Of a stretch of DNA of 64,000 nt, positions 27,755 to 35,617 are shown one piece after another; position 1 is the stretch's first letter, and each line of letters starts with the position of its first letter. The notes under the pieces are model-generated. The model saw only the letters and a list, made by a program, of their open reading frames with translations, had not been told where the DNA came from and made no database searches. The translations under genes were made by a program, and so were the position numbers. Origin of the DNA: Methylomicrobium sp. (lineage in GTDB: Bacteria; Pseudomonadota; Gammaproteobacteria; Methylococcales; Methylomonadaceae). The DNA lies in NCBI GenBank assembly GCA_018333785.1, contig JAGXSU010000026.1, positions 1 through 64,000 on the forward strand, written 5' to 3'.

Positions 27755-29248
27755 TTGAATCCTTTACGGCAACTTATTTCCCAAACCGCAATTTACGGCC
27801 TAAGCAGCATTTTGGGCCGATTCCTTAACTACCTGCTGGTACCGCTTTATACCTACACCTTTTCAACCGGTGAATATGGCGTGGTTTCGGAATTTTATGC
27901 CTATGCCGGTTTTTTTGCCGTGGTCCTGACCAGTGGGCTTGAAACCGGTTATTTTCGATTTCGAAAACAGGAAGGATTAGACGCTAATGAAGTATATACC
28001 AACGCGTTATGCTTTTTAGTCACGATCAATGTTTTGTTTGTCGCCATGATGGCTTATATCAAGACACCGTTAGCCGAGTGGCTGCATTATCCGCAGCATC
28101 CTGAATATCTGATCTGGTTTTCGCTGATACTGGCCCTGGATGCCATCACCGCCCTCCCCTTTGCGCGTTTGCGCGCCGAAAACCGTGCCTGGCGCTTTGC
28201 CGGCATTAAAATGACAGAGATTTTACTGACTATCGGTTTAAATCTTTTTTTTCTATTGGCTTGCCCAAAGATTCAAACGATTTGGCCGGACTCACTGATC
28301 GCAAAATGGTACGACCCGGCTATAGGCGTGGGTTATATCTTTCTGGCCAACCTCTTGGCCAGCGGGTCTAAACTCGCTTTACTCTATCCTCAATTCAAGG
28401 GGATCAGGTTTTATATGGACAGCCAATTCATGCGAACGCTGCTGTCCTATTCGTTGCCTATGATCATCATCGGTTTTGCAGGTATGGTCAATGAAATGCT
28501 GGACCGTGCCATTTTGAAATACATGCTGCCCTATGACCTTGACACCAATCTGCAGATGCTCGGAATTTATGGTGCGTGCTACAAACTGTCGATATTGATG
28601 ACCTTGTTCGTTCAAGCATTTCGCTATGCCGGTGAACCGTTTTTCTTCAATATGGCGGGACGCGCCGATGCCAAGCGCGCTTATGCGATGGTAATGAACT
28701 TCTTCGTCCTGTTTGGCGTTTTTATATTCCTGGTCGTTACCTTGTATATCGGCTTATTCAAATATTTTATCGGCGAACCGTTCAGGGCAGGTCTAAAGGT
28801 TGTTCCCATCTTGCTGATTGCTAATCTGCTACTGGGCATTTATGTCAATCTGTCGATCTGGTACAAACTGACCGACCGCACAGGTCTTGGCGCGTGGGTT
28901 TCAATTGCAGGAGCAGGGCTGACTGCCGCATTGAATTTCTGGTGGATACCGATATGGGGCTACGAAGGATCAGCCTGGGCGACGCTGGCTTGTTATGCTT
29001 TTATGGTTTTTATTTCATGGCTGTTAGGACGGCATTATTACCCGATAGATTACCCTCTCGCCAAAGTGACGGGATATCTGGTCATAGGTACATTGCTGTA
29101 TCTTGCCAAACCATATTTCGTGACGGAATATCAATGGAATGAATGGCTTGTAGCGACACTGGGGCTGACATTGTATATTGCCCTGGCCGTGCTGATGAAT
29201 ATAGGACCTTATTTACGCCGCCGCAAACAAGGCAACTGTGAGCCCTGA
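27755..29248 (+). CDS. Polysaccharide flippase (Wzx/MOP superfamily)
   Basis: The 497-residue inner-membrane protein has about 14 hydrophobic helices. The start is a TTG at 27755. The N-terminal QTAIYGLSSILGRFLNYLLVPLYTYTFSTGEYGVVSEFYAYAGF is characteristic of lipopolysaccharide/exopolysaccharide repeat-unit exporters. It probably flips an undecaprenyl-linked sugar unit across the membrane, but no glycosyltransferases lie nearby, so the substrate cannot be inferred. A short basic C-terminus (YLRRRKQGN) ends in the cytoplasm. Confidence 0.85.
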   Translation: MNPLRQLISQTAIYGLSSILGRFLNYLLVPLYTYTFSTGEYGVVSEFYAYAGFFAVVLTSGLETGYFRFRKQEGLDANEVYTNALCFLVTINVLFVAMMAYIKTPLAEWLHYPQHPEYLIWFSLILALDAITALPFARLRAENRAWRFAGIKMTEILLTIGLNLFFLLACPKIQTIWPDSLIAKWYDPAIGVGYIFLANLLASGSKLALLYPQFKGIRFYMDSQFMRTLLSYSLPMIIIGFAGMVNEMLDRAILKYMLPYDLDTNLQMLGIYGACYKLSILMTLFVQAFRYAGEPFFFNMAGRADAKRAYAMVMNFFVLFGVFIFLVVTLYIGLFKYFIGEPFRAGLKVVPILLIANLLLGIYVNLSIWYKLTDRTGLGAWVSIAGAGLTAALNFWWIPIWGYEGSAWATLACYAFMVFISWLLGRHYYPIDYPLAKVTGYLVIGTLLYLAKPYFVTEYQWNEWLVATLGLTLYIALAVLMNIGPYLRRRKQGNCEP

Positions 29249-29386
29249 AGATAACTCTTCAGCGAACCTCTTAAATGGCGCAGGCTACAGAGCCAGCCAT
29301 TCCCAGTTCGATCTTTTTGTAGCTTTGAGAGACGACCTAAGCCTTGCGAGCAACGCCGCAAACCCATCCATGTTGGAAGTGTGCTG

Positions 29387-30319
29387 CTATAGCGGGCCAG
29401 AATTTGACGAGGACGCCAGCAGACCGTTGATACTTTGTTTAACAACCCTGGCAACTTCGTTTAAAGAGGCCTTTTCCTGTTGATTCATTTCCGGTTGCAA
29501 ATAGCGGATGATGCCGGCCCGGCCAACAACGACAGGTATACTGAAACAATTGTCCTGAATGCCCTGCCAGTCATCAAAACAGGTACTTAACGGCATGGTG
29601 CGATGCTCATCGTAAACAATGGCCTGAATCACCGTGCAGGCAGCGGTCGCAATGGCATAATTAGTGTAGCCTTTCAGCCCGTAGACCTCGAAACCGGCTT
29701 TACTGACTTCTTCATAGATCAGCCTGTGCTCGGAATTATCTTCAATAGGCTCACCGCCTGCCAAAGCGTGACTGAATACCGGAAATTGATACGGACCGTG
29801 CTCGCCGAGTATATATGCCCGCAAATCGTCAGGATGAATTTGTTCGGCTTTTGATAACAGCGTCCTGAATCGCGCCGAGTCAACCAGTGTGCCGACTCCC
29901 ATGACTTTGGAATGAGGCAATGGCGATAATTGAGCTACCAGGTAAGTCATCACATCGACAGGATTGGTGATGATCATCAAAATTGCGTTAGGGTTTGCAG
30001 CCGTTATTGCGGGAATTATCTTCCTGAAAATAGGAATATTGGCACCCGCCAGATCCATGCGTGATTTCATCTTGGCCGTCATTGCCGCAGAAACAGTGAT
30101 GACTACGATGTCACAATCAATCGCATATTCCAGCGTTGTTCCCTCAATAATCATCGGTCTTTCGCAAAATGCCAGGGTATGTTCCAGATCCAACGCATCG
30201 CCTCGCGCCTTCGATTCATCGCGACTGACCAAGACCAGATGATTACACAGCCCTTTCAACACCAAAGCATACGCAAGTGCCGAACCGACATGACCCATTC
30301 CAACAATGCCTATTTTCAC
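29387..30319 (-). CDS. Lactate/malate dehydrogenase family protein with atypical specificity loop
   Basis: The 310-residue NAD-dependent 2-hydroxyacid dehydrogenase has the Rossmann motif GIVGMGHVGSALAYAL (4-19). The catalytic set is intact: the Arg of SRMDL, Asp and Arg in VDSARFR, and the His in LGEHGPYQFPVFS. The mobile loop that sets substrate choice reads SAAMTAKMKSR. It has neither the Gln of lactate nor the Arg of malate dehydrogenases at the key position and is about one residue longer. The substrate may therefore be a bulkier hydroxyacid. It stands alone, convergent with the flippase. Confidence 0.85.
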   Translation of the reverse strand: MKIGIVGMGHVGSALAYALVLKGLCNHLVLVSRDESKARGDALDLEHTLAFCERPMIIEGTTLEYAIDCDIVVITVSAAMTAKMKSRMDLAGANIPIFRKIIPAITAANPNAILMIITNPVDVMTYLVAQLSPLPHSKVMGVGTLVDSARFRTLLSKAEQIHPDDLRAYILGEHGPYQFPVFSHALAGGEPIEDNSEHRLIYEEVSKAGFEVYGLKGYTNYAIATAACTVIQAIVYDEHRTMPLSTCFDDWQGIQDNCFSIPVVVGRAGIIRYLQPEMNQQEKASLNEVARVVKQSINGLLASSSNSGPL

Positions 30320-30410
30320 TCTTTGCCTCCTTAGCCCTGTTAACGAGCACTATCATATCGGCTAACTCTGCCGTATGCCTTAAAAAAGTGACGACTCAAA
30401 TAAATATATA

Positions 30411-30555
30411 CCTTTCGCACTTCAAATTTTGGCAGTGCCTAAGGAGGCAACGGGTTGTTCGGCAAAGGCTTTGCCAGCATGGATGTTGGCATAGAGCCTA
30501 CAGGGATGTATTTACGGCGTCCTTTGACGGACACCTCGATGCCGAATTTCGATCT
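30411..30555 (+). repeat. Family 3 repeat, copy 2
   Basis: Same element as at 23632, in direct orientation, starting CCTTTCGCACTTCAAATTTT and ending GCCGAATTTCGATCT. It differs at a handful of bases, for example GATGTTGGC for GATGCTGGC, which breaks one small palindrome. It lies between the dehydrogenase start and the membrane protein stop. Confidence 0.8.
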
Positions 30556-30582
30556 CCGCTGGGTATACAAGCGACTTAAAGA

Positions 30583-30993
30583 CTATAGAACCAATACAGC
30601 AACGCATGCGACACCCAGCGTACACCCTGAAATCATCTTTAATTTTTTCCCTATGGAAAGCGATAACCATTGCACAAGAATCTGCTCTTTTTGTTGAATC
30701 CACCAATCAGGAAACTCACGCCTAACAACTAAATAAAGCCTCTTTGAATGAACGAAAGTACGGTAAGCAATAAAAATAAACAATCCCATCATGATATAAA
30801 ACACGATGACCTGAGTCGTATGCCGGTTGGTATGAAAAAAATGTTCAATAATTTCGTCCAGGGTAAACTCAAGCAATTCGAACAGCCCCACTATGGTCGA
30901 TTCCACCAGGGAAAAAGCCACATCAGGCATCATGACTGTAAGAATTCCGAATACCAATACAAAAGCAAGTTTTAAGTGATTTGAGATGACCAT
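30583..30993 (-). CDS. Membrane protein of unknown function
   Basis: The 136 residues contain three hydrophobic segments: about 8-32 (LAFVLVFGILTVMMPDVAF), 60-80 (VIVFYIMMGLFIFIAYRTF) and the extreme C-terminus 118-136 (TLGVACVAVLVL). Between them lie an acidic amphipathic part (LFELLEFTLDEIIEHFFH) and a basic cytoplasmic-looking loop with VVRREFPDWWIQQKEQ. I recognise no family. The stop lies 27 bp from a family 3 repeat, so the C-terminus could have been trimmed by that element. Confidence 0.6.
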   Translation of the reverse strand: MVISNHLKLAFVLVFGILTVMMPDVAFSLVESTIVGLFELLEFTLDEIIEHFFHTNRHTTQVIVFYIMMGLFIFIAYRTFVHSKRLYLVVRREFPDWWIQQKEQILVQWLSLSIGKKLKMISGCTLGVACVAVLVL

Positions 30994-31240
30994 ATCTGCC
31001 TTACCTTTAAATAGTGACCAAAAGACCTGTCTTTTTTAGTTCAGCGGCTTCCGGATTAATCACCAGTCAAAACCTGGCAAGCCTGCCTATTTTCTCGTCT
31101 AGTAGTGTATCGATACTTTCTTTCAAAAACCTTTCAACTTGAACTTTTCAATATGAATAGTCTCCGCATCTATTCGCCTTACACTTTCAGCGGCTATTCA
31201 TTTATTTGAGTTACCGTCATACCGAAATGAACTCTCTTGG

Positions 31241-31436
31241 TTCTACTTTGTAAGATTTCAGGTTTCGCATGACCGAAGGTCGTCATTCCGGCATGGATTG
31301 CCGGAGCCGTTAGACCACTTAAGCGAATCCATGCTCCTTGGAGGGTTCGAAGCTCGCCATCCATGACACTGGATAACCGTTTCCGGACGGGTATGAAGAA
31401 CTTAAGGATTTAGCTGAAACAGCTTGCTAATCAGGA
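31241..31436. mobile_element. MITE-like element, family 1 left end with an alternative right arm
   Basis: It begins with a perfect family 1 end (TTCTACTTTG, 31241) and carries the shared core, with an extra segment at 31301-31332 (GGAGCCGTTAGACC and following). The right end is not the family 1 end: from 31386 it matches 18613-18662 instead. The flanks show no clear target duplication. It occupies part of the 514-bp space before the MoxR gene; the remainder (30994-31240) shows nothing I recognise. Confidence 0.6.
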
Positions 31437-31507
31437 AGACTTAAACCAGGTTGACAAGCGATGCCCTTACAGATTAATTTCGCTCTCTTTAATCTTCGGA
31501 CAGATTT

Positions 31508-32524
31508 ATGACAGACCAGCACTTAGCCGATTGGCAACAGCGTGCTCACGTTTTTGAAAAAGCGATCAATTCTGTAGTGGTTGGATTGGAAAGACCGGTG
31601 CGGTTGATCACCACAGCTGTTTTTTCGCGTGGGCATGTGATGCTCGAAGGCGATGTGGGCGTGGGTAAAACGACGCTGTTGCGGGCAGTAGCAAGAGGCA
31701 TCGGCGGTGCTTATGAGCGGATCGAAGGCACTATCGACCTGATGCCCAATGATCTGGTCTATCACACCTATATCAACGAACTGGGTAAACCGCAGGTTGA
31801 TCCTGGACCCATTCTTAAACACGGCGAACATCTTGCCACGTTCTTTTTTAACGAAGTCAATCGCGCCCGCCCTCAAGTCCATTCATTGTTGCTGCGAGTG
31901 ATGGCGGAAAAATCGGTCACCGCATTTAACCGGGAATATTATTTTCCGCATTTACAAGTCTTTGCCGACCGCAACAGGGTCGAAAAAGACGAAACGTTCG
32001 AAATACCCTCGGCGGCACGCGACCGATTCATGCTGGAATTGCGCATTGAAACGCCACAAAATTCGGATTTGCAAAAAGAGTTGATGTTCAACCCCAAGTT
32101 TTACGATGTCGACCATCTGATTGAAACCATCGATGCGGGCATCCTGCCCTACCGCGAACTCAACGGAATAGGACAAACGATACAACATCAGATTCAAGCC
32201 AGCGGAACGCTGCAAAACTATGCCCTGGAATTATGGCAGGCAACGCGTGACCCAAAGGCCTTTGGCATTTCGATAGACAATGTCGATATGGACAGGCTGA
32301 TTCTGGCCGGTGCCAGCGCTAGAGGCGCAGCGATGTTAATGCGAGCAGCACGGGTTACGGCTTGGTTAAACAACCGCAATCATGTGTTGCCTGAGGATAT
32401 CAGAGATATTTTTCATGAAGCGATGGCGCATCGGATTTTCTTTAATCCTACGTATGAACTGCGCAGAACGCACATTGCCGAACAGCTCAGCAAAAAAATT
32501 CTGCAACAGATTGCCGCACCCTGA
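31508..32524 (+). CDS. mxaR: MoxR-family AAA+ ATPase (MxaR-like)
   Basis: The 338-residue ATPase has Walker A GDVGVGKTT (about 49-57). The Walker B position reads FFFNEVNRARPQVHSLLLRVM, where the family's usual D-E is N-E. The arginine-finger region is PSAARDRFML. MoxR ATPases act as chaperones with VWA-domain partners; MxaR belongs to the group that matures methanol dehydrogenase in methylotrophs. It is the first of four overlapping or abutting genes, R-S-A-C. No mxaF, mxaJ, mxaG or mxaI is present nearby, so the gene symbol is by similarity and order. Confidence 0.8.
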   Translation: MTDQHLADWQQRAHVFEKAINSVVVGLERPVRLITTAVFSRGHVMLEGDVGVGKTTLLRAVARGIGGAYERIEGTIDLMPNDLVYHTYINELGKPQVDPGPILKHGEHLATFFFNEVNRARPQVHSLLLRVMAEKSVTAFNREYYFPHLQVFADRNRVEKDETFEIPSAARDRFMLELRIETPQNSDLQKELMFNPKFYDVDHLIETIDAGILPYRELNGIGQTIQHQIQASGTLQNYALELWQATRDPKAFGISIDNVDMDRLILAGASARGAAMLMRAARVTAWLNNRNHVLPEDIRDIFHEAMAHRIFFNPTYELRRTHIAEQLSKKILQQIAAP

Positions 32525-32533
32525 TTGTCCAGC

Positions 32534-33367
32534 ATGATTGAAGAATTCCATTATCAGATTCCCTGGCGGACCAGCAGCGCTCATCCGGGACGCCACCTCG
32601 GTCGGCACAGCGGCGGAGAACATGACTTTCAGGGCCATGCCCCGCTGATTTCGAGGCCGGAAGCGCATAATATCGATGTCCATGCCAGCCTGCTTGATCC
32701 GTTTCAGCAATACGTGGTCAGAACCTTCAGGCAACGCAGCGTGATTAATGTCACAGTCATTGCCGATTTATCTGCGTCCATGGGCTTTCAGAACAAAATG
32801 GCAACACTGGCCAAATTCACCGAACAGGCTGCTTATTCAGCGGCCCGTAGCGGTGATCATTTCGGATTTATGGGCTGCGGAGCAGACATTATCCCTGAAT
32901 TTTATATGCCGCCTCGCTGGTACAAAGGCGGAACGGCGGAACTGGCTGAAAGCCTAAGGCATTATCATCCGGCATCGACCAATGCAAAAGGTCTGCTGAC
33001 TGTTCAGGAATACTGTCCTCGCCACCGCTCCCTGATTTTTCTGGTTTCCGATTTTCATTACCCGCTACAGGATATTGCAACGCTTTTCGACTCCTTACTG
33101 AAACACGACGTTATTCCTGTGGTTATGTGGCATCCCGATGAATATGAGCAATTGCCGGAATGGGGCTTATTCACCTTATCGGATCCGGAAACAGGGCGCG
33201 AAAAAACGCTACTGATGCGCCCAGGCCTTAAAAAGAAAATCATCCAGGCTTTCAATGCCCAACGCGAACAGCTCAAGCATCTGTTCATCCGAAACGGTCG
33301 GCAGCCTTTTTACCTTAATGATGCCTTTGAGGCAGACCAGATGACACGCTATTTTTATGAACAATAA
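32534..33367 (+). CDS. mxaS: DUF58 protein, MxaS-like
   Basis: The start is ATG 32534, 9 bp after the preceding stop (the frame opens 9 bases earlier with TTG). The 277 residues begin with RTSSAHPGRHLGRHSGG, then the DUF58-type segment and a von Willebrand-like core with the MIDAS start DLSASMGF. No transmembrane helix is seen, so it is probably cytoplasmic. In the mxa cluster MxaS works with the MoxR ATPase and the VWA membrane proteins. The 3' end overlaps the next gene by 11 bp. Confidence 0.8.
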   Translation: MIEEFHYQIPWRTSSAHPGRHLGRHSGGEHDFQGHAPLISRPEAHNIDVHASLLDPFQQYVVRTFRQRSVINVTVIADLSASMGFQNKMATLAKFTEQAAYSAARSGDHFGFMGCGADIIPEFYMPPRWYKGGTAELAESLRHYHPASTNAKGLLTVQEYCPRHRSLIFLVSDFHYPLQDIATLFDSLLKHDVIPVVMWHPDEYEQLPEWGLFTLSDPETGREKTLLMRPGLKKKIIQAFNAQREQLKHLFIRNGRQPFYLNDAFEADQMTRYFYEQ

Positions 33368-34274
33368 TTTGCTGAGCTGGCTGGTTTTCTTCGTTTTACT
33401 GATGACCGGCGGCATTGCCCGCTCTGAATCATCCACCGTTGTCGTGGAACTGGAAACGCCCCGCGCCTATGGGTATTCTCTGGGGGACAAAATCAGGTTG
33501 AAAGCCCATATCAAAACGCCCTTGTTTTATCAACTGGAAACCGGATTTCTGCCCAACCCCGGCCCGTTAAATGACTGGTTGAGACTGGATTCTGTCGAGC
33601 TTTCGGATGCGCAATCAGGTTTTGATTATGCTCTGGCGATGACCTATCAGGTGTTTAAAAGTGTCGATGCGGCCACCGAACTGACCATTCCGACCTTGCC
33701 CATCCGGTTTTCACATAGCGGCACATCAGAAACTGCAAACATTCCTGCCTGGACGTTCGGTTATAGCCCGCTGCTGCCTAAATCAAAACCCGAAGCCCAG
33801 ATTCAACCCGAACCGGAATTGTCAGCGGTTCCTATCAGCCCCGACCAGCATACACTAAGACTCACTGTGTTGTGGGCCAGTGCCGCACTCATCTTGCTTT
33901 ACATCGGCTGGTTTTACGGCAAGATTCCATTTTTAGAGCGCTATTCCGGTGCCTTCGGCCAAGCTTGCCGGGATCTGAAAAAATTAAAAAAATTACCCCC
34001 GTCACAAGAAACCAGCCAAAAGGCCATGCAATGCTTTCACCGGGCGCTGAATCAATTAGCCGGTGAAACGGTATTTGCAGCGCAACTGCCCGAATTTTTC
34101 AGCCGCTTCCCTCAATTTAAATCGCTTGAGGACCGTACCGGAATTTTTTTCCAGGCTTCTGAACGGCTGTTTTTTTCAGGTCATCCGGATACCAAAACCC
34201 TGATTGCTGTAGAGAAAATCGAGGAACTATGCCTGCTTTACCGCAAACTGGAGAGGAGCGGGCGGTGGATATAG
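33357..34274 (+). CDS. mxaA: MxaA-like periplasmic/membrane protein
   Basis: The 305 residues start with a signal anchor (LLSWLVFFVLLMTGGIARS, 4-22). A beta-rich periplasmic domain follows (about 25-150). A second membrane helix, LTVLWASAALILLYIGWFYG (about 168-188), leads to a cytoplasmic helical tail. This layout and the position between a DUF58 gene and a VWA gene match MxaA, needed for calcium insertion into methanol dehydrogenase in Methylobacterium. Sequence similarity is low in this family, so order carries much of the weight. Confidence 0.7.
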   Translation: MNNNLLSWLVFFVLLMTGGIARSESSTVVVELETPRAYGYSLGDKIRLKAHIKTPLFYQLETGFLPNPGPLNDWLRLDSVELSDAQSGFDYALAMTYQVFKSVDAATELTIPTLPIRFSHSGTSETANIPAWTFGYSPLLPKSKPEAQIQPEPELSAVPISPDQHTLRLTVLWASAALILLYIGWFYGKIPFLERYSGAFGQACRDLKKLKKLPPSQETSQKAMQCFHRALNQLAGETVFAAQLPEFFSRFPQFKSLEDRTGIFFQASERLFFSGHPDTKTLIAVEKIEELCLLYRKLERSGRWI

Positions 34275-35266
34275 CCTTGACATACCCTTGGGCATTGCTG
34301 CTTTTACCGCTGTCGTTAGTGCCGTTTTTTGCCCGTCAGGCCAAATCGCTGCGTTATTCAAGCCTGAGCATTCTGCCTTTTGATGGCTTATCGTTCCTAT
34401 TTTCTAACGGCGTAAAACTGCTGACAGCCCTCGTCATGCTGCTTTTGATAGTCAGCCTGACCAAGCCCTATCAGAAAGAACAAACGGTCGAGCGCATGGG
34501 CAAAGGCGCTCAAATCGTTATTTTGCTGGACCGCAGCGCCAGCATGAATGAGAACTTCGCAGGTCGCTATTTCGGTGGCGGAGCCAGCGAAAGTAAAGTC
34601 GCGATGGCAAGGCAACTGCTCAGCGAATTTGTCTTGCAGCGTCAAGACGACTTTTTCGGCATGGTCTCGTTCAGCACGGCTCCCATTCACGTATTGCCGC
34701 TCACTCAGGATAAAGAAGCCATTCTGGCGGCAATCAGGGCGACTAAAACCAGAGGACGAGGCGTTACCAACATCGCGCCTGGGCTTTACATGGGCTTGAG
34801 CTATTTTTCCGACATCCCGGTGACCGGTTCCCGTGTCATCCTGCTGGTGTCTGACGGCGCAGCAAAAATCGACATCGACACCCAAACCACGCTGACCCAA
34901 CTGTTTCATCAAAACCGGGTCATGTTGTACTGGGTATACCTGCGCAACAAGGACAGCGCGCGTCTGGATACCAAACCCGCCAATATCAACGAGTCCACAA
35001 CGCCGGAATATTTTCTGCACCAGTATTTTCAATCCATGGGGATTCCTTACCGGTCTTTTGAAGCTGAAAATCCGCAGGCTCTGCAAGAAGCCATTAAAGC
35101 GATAGGGGAACTGGAGAACAAGCCCATTCGTTACACAGAAAAAATTCCGCGCAAAGATTTGGCTGAAACCTGCTATCTGTGGACGCTTGCCGGTTTATTT
35201 CTGTTATTGCTGATTAAATATTTCGAAGTAAAAACCGAACAGAAACTAATCAAGCGCTATTTGTAA
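34265..35266 (+). CDS. mxaC: VWA-domain membrane protein, MxaC-like
   Basis: I choose the GTG at 34265, preceded by GAGAGGAG at 34251-34258, over the ATG at 34229; it gives 333 residues beginning VDIALTYPWALLLLPLSLVPFF. Two N-terminal membrane helices are followed by a VWA domain with the MIDAS motif LDRSASMN, the Thr in RGRGVTNIAPG and the Asp in LVSDGA. A C-terminal helix (YLWTLAGLFLLLLIKYF) completes the BatA/MxaC layout. The metal-binding set is complete. It ends the R-S-A-C operon; mxaK, mxaL and mxaD are not found. Confidence 0.8.
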   Translation: MDIALTYPWALLLLPLSLVPFFARQAKSLRYSSLSILPFDGLSFLFSNGVKLLTALVMLLLIVSLTKPYQKEQTVERMGKGAQIVILLDRSASMNENFAGRYFGGGASESKVAMARQLLSEFVLQRQDDFFGMVSFSTAPIHVLPLTQDKEAILAAIRATKTRGRGVTNIAPGLYMGLSYFSDIPVTGSRVILLVSDGAAKIDIDTQTTLTQLFHQNRVMLYWVYLRNKDSARLDTKPANINESTTPEYFLHQYFQSMGIPYRSFEAENPQALQEAIKAIGELENKPIRYTEKIPRKDLAETCYLWTLAGLFLLLLIKYFEVKTEQKLIKRYL

Positions 35267-35274
35267 ACGCGAAA

Positions 35275-35324
35275 GCCATGCCTGCGACCAAAGCAGTTCA
35301 ATCGAGGGCATGGCCCGCTCCTAC
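35275..35324. repeat. GC-rich GGCATGGCCCGCTCCTAC repeat, partial copy
   Basis: The right arm GGCATGGCCCGCTCCTAC and the spacer with GCAGTTCAATCG match the full palindrome at 59130-59190. The left arm is degraded to GCCATGCCTGCGA. It lies directly after the MxaC-like gene. Confidence 0.6.
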
Positions 35325-35384
35325 AATACTGCCTGCCGATTTATTGCAATAAACTTACCTGATTATAAAGATGCTTCAGCAACA

Positions 35385-35460
35385 ACGTCTTTCCGGCAGG
35401 GATTGCCGGAATCCAGGCCACAAGGATGTGTTCGGCGCTTGCCATCCATGACACCTGGAT
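35385..35460. repeat. Half of the shared MITE core, joined to a family 3 repeat
   Basis: It contains CCGGCAGGGATTGCCGGAATC, as two joined pieces, then CACAAGGATGTG and GCCATCCATGACACC, as in the family 2 elements. The right half of the core is missing: at GGATCTCGGCA the sequence passes straight into the family 3 repeat. A 14-base stretch, TACCTGATTATAAA, just upstream (35357-35370) recurs at 49696. Confidence 0.6.
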
Positions 35461-35588
35461 CTCGGCAGTGCCTAAGGAGGCAACGGGTTGTTCGGCAAAG
35501 GCTTTGCCAGCATGGATGCTGGCATAGAGCCTATAGGGATGTATTTACGGCGTCCTTTGACGGGCGCCCCGGTGCCGAATTTCGATCT
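35461..35588 (+). repeat. Family 3 repeat, copy 3
   Basis: From CTCGGCAGTGCCTAAGGAGG to GTGCCGAATTTCGATCT, nearly identical to the copies at 23632 and 30411, but lacking their first 30 or so bases. It completes the 351-bp space between the mxaC-like gene and the diguanylate cyclase gene, which holds only repeats. Confidence 0.8.
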
Positions 35589-35617
35589 GCGATGAGCATC
35601 ATAAAAAGAGCCGCTGA

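Noticed and set aside
30455-30697. Open frame of 80 codons over the family 3 repeat (and similar frames at 23578-23787 and 35310-35621)
   Set aside because: The shared peptide text comes from the repeat itself, each copy ends differently, and none has a ribosome-binding site. They are by-products of a repeated non-coding element.
34397-35086. 229-codon minus-strand frame opposite the MxaC-like gene
   Set aside because: It is entirely antisense to a well-supported VWA gene and has shadow-type composition.
31508-35266. Reading the four-gene operon as a defence system (MoxR plus VWA)
   Set aside because: MoxR-VWA pairs occur in some defence loci, but the order and the DUF58 and MxaA-like members match mxaRSAC better, and no nuclease or other effector is present.
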